A stretch of 35,486 bases of DNA from Planctomycetaceae bacterium (GTDB lineage: Bacteria > Planctomycetota > Planctomycetia > Pirellulales > Pirellulaceae). Below are positions 34,561-35,486 of this stretch, piece after piece. Both the position numbers and the translations under genes were made by a program. Position 1 is the stretch's first letter, and each line of letters starts with the position of its first letter. The stretch spans positions 181,153 through 216,638 of the forward strand of contig PBNZ01000016.1 of NCBI GenBank assembly GCA_002723275.1, given 5' to 3'. Below the pieces are notes generated by a model. That model saw nothing but the letters and a program-made list of their open reading frames with translations, searched no databases and was not told where the DNA came from.

Positions 34561-35486
34561 ATGAGCAACCGCCGTGGCCTCAAGCTGTTCAAAGGATTTC
34601 TGGCGCTCAATCGCGTTGCCTCCGTTATTTGCTGCATTGCTGTTCTCGTGATTGGTCCCGTTGCTGAAATTTCAGCAGCAAGAATCACCTGGACCGGCGA
34701 AGCTGGTGACAACGTCTGGGACAACGAAGAAAATTGGTCCAGCGGTAGCGTTCCAGGTCGCAATGATATCGCGATCTTGAACGGGCCTGATGCTGGTAGC
34801 AGGAAGGGCCCGATCATCGCTGATGGTGACAACCTGAAGGTGAAAGAGCTCATTGCTGACGAGGGACGTCCCTTGGTCACCATGACGGGTGGCAAATTGG
34901 AGGTCACCGGTTTTGGCGCTCGTTGGGCAGATGCGTCCGGAGCGAATGCTTCCTTTAAAATGTCCGGTGGCGAGATCGACTTTACGGGAACGGGTATCCT
35001 CAACTTGGGGTGGCAGAGTCGGGTCGATCCGGTTCGTAGCTCCCGAGGAATGTGGGAAATGACCGGTGGCGAGGTAACGGTTAAGGGACTCGAAGCGGGT
35101 GTAAGTGGAAATGGTGGAATTGGCATGATTGATCTGCATGGCGGAACCCTGAATGTCGGCATCTCTCGTGGCGGTTTGACTATTCGCAATCGTTCCAAGA
35201 TGGACATTACCGAGGGTAAGCTCGTCTTGACTGGCGATCAAAAGTCGAAGGTGGAAGGATATATCGACGACCGTCTCATCGTTGGCTACGGTGGTAAGGC
35301 AGAACTTGCGATCAACGTTAGTGGTGGCAAAACGACCGTTACTGCGATCGATCCAAATCCCTCTGTGCCGGGTGATTTCAATGAGGACGGTATTCTGGAT
35401 GCCGAAGATCTTGACCTGCAGGCCGCAGCGTTCGGTGGAAATAATGCCGACTTCGACCTCAATAGTGATAACAAGGTTAACTTTGC
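34561..35486 (+). CDS. Partial beta-strand-repeat / dockerin-like surface protein (cut at window end)
   Basis: An open frame of 308 complete codons runs to the window edge without a stop, so the protein is 3'-truncated by the boundary. Residues 1-40 form a long signal peptide (Ala/Val/Ile-rich, ending EISA). The mature part begins RITWTGEAGDNVWDNEENW, a W-x-G...W-x-x-x-x-N-W opening seen in autotransporter-like planctomycete proteins. Several beta-strand units follow (MTGGKLEVTG, MSGGEIDFTG, MTGGEVTVKG, LHGGTLNVG). From about residue 271, GDFNEDGILDAEDLDL and DLNSDNKVNFA are dockerin-like Ca loops. GTGAGGAAAAAA before ATG 34561 is a good Shine-Dalgarno. A C-terminal PEP-CTERM signal beyond the window is expected but unseen. 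Confidence 0.85.
   Translation, partial: MSNRRGLKLFKGFLALNRVASVICCIAVLVIGPVAEISAARITWTGEAGDNVWDNEENWSSGSVPGRNDIAILNGPDAGSRKGPIIADGDNLKVKELIADEGRPLVTMTGGKLEVTGFGARWADASGANASFKMSGGEIDFTGTGILNLGWQSRVDPVRSSRGMWEMTGGEVTVKGLEAGVSGNGGIGMIDLHGGTLNVGISRGGLTIRNRSKMDITEGKLVLTGDQKSKVEGYIDDRLIVGYGGKAELAINVSGGKTTVTAIDPNPSVPGDFNEDGILDAEDLDLQAAAFGGNNADFDLNSDNKVNF

Overview
The window reads as a chromosomal segment of a Planctomycetota bacterium, most likely Pirellulales (Rhodopirellula/Blastopirellula-like). Lineage markers seen directly are two complete PEP-CTERM proteins, dockerin-like Asp/Asn-rich Ca-binding repeats of the planctomycete type (GDxNxDGxFxxxDLVxVFxxGxYE), a LEPR-XLL-like N-terminus on a giant exported protein, an iduronate-sulfatase-type sulfatase, a Tat-exported Gfo/Idh/MocA oxidoreductase, PQQ-like beta-propellers, and an Alternative Complex III operon. 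No tRNA, rRNA, CRISPR array, insertion sequence or prophage gene was found.

Layout. (1) 1-5.2 kb: a small PEP-CTERM protein, an exported alpha/beta hydrolase converging on a GATase-like/dockerin/PEP-CTERM protein across a strong hairpin, and a membrane-anchored CBM9-like + endonuclease/exonuclease/phosphatase protein. (2) 5.2-9.5 kb: a small secreted PDZ-like protein with a textbook terminator, converging on an 1153-residue FG-GAP/dockerin/heparinase II-III-like protein. (3) 9.8-14.4 kb, all minus strand: a conserved hypothetical, a beta-propeller protein, an unrecognised 155-aa protein, a PQQ-like beta-propeller and a QueD/6-pyruvoyl-tetrahydropterin synthase homologue. (4) 14.86-27.95 kb, all plus strand and tightly packed: a respiratory operon actA-actB-actC-actDE(fused)-actF-(single-TM protein)-sco-coxB-coxA-coxC-coxD. 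(5) 28.4-34.2 kb, plus strand: a second PQQ-like protein, a sulfatase, a Gfo/Idh/MocA oxidoreductase, and a two-gene unit of unrecognised proteins with possible RelE/ParE-like domains. (6) 34.56 kb to the end: the 5' part of a beta-strand-repeat/dockerin surface protein cut by the window edge.

How it works together. The operon in region 4 encodes a complete quinol-to-oxygen branch: Alternative Complex III (pentaheme ActA, Fe-S ActB, NrfD-like ActC and ActF, ActD fused to monoheme ActE) oxidises menaquinol and passes electrons to a caa3-type oxidase whose subunit II carries its own cytochrome c domain; SCO would supply copper to CuA. Two near-identical 20-bp palindromic elements spaced 32 bp apart lie just upstream of actA and are the best regulatory candidate. 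The other regions supply exported enzymes that fit degradation of sulfated or uronate-containing polysaccharide, plus surface-anchored proteins.

The least explained items are the two-gene unit at 32860-34224, the single-TM repeat protein between actF and sco, the roughly 95-residue membrane insertion in CoxC, and the tandem palindromes upstream of actA.
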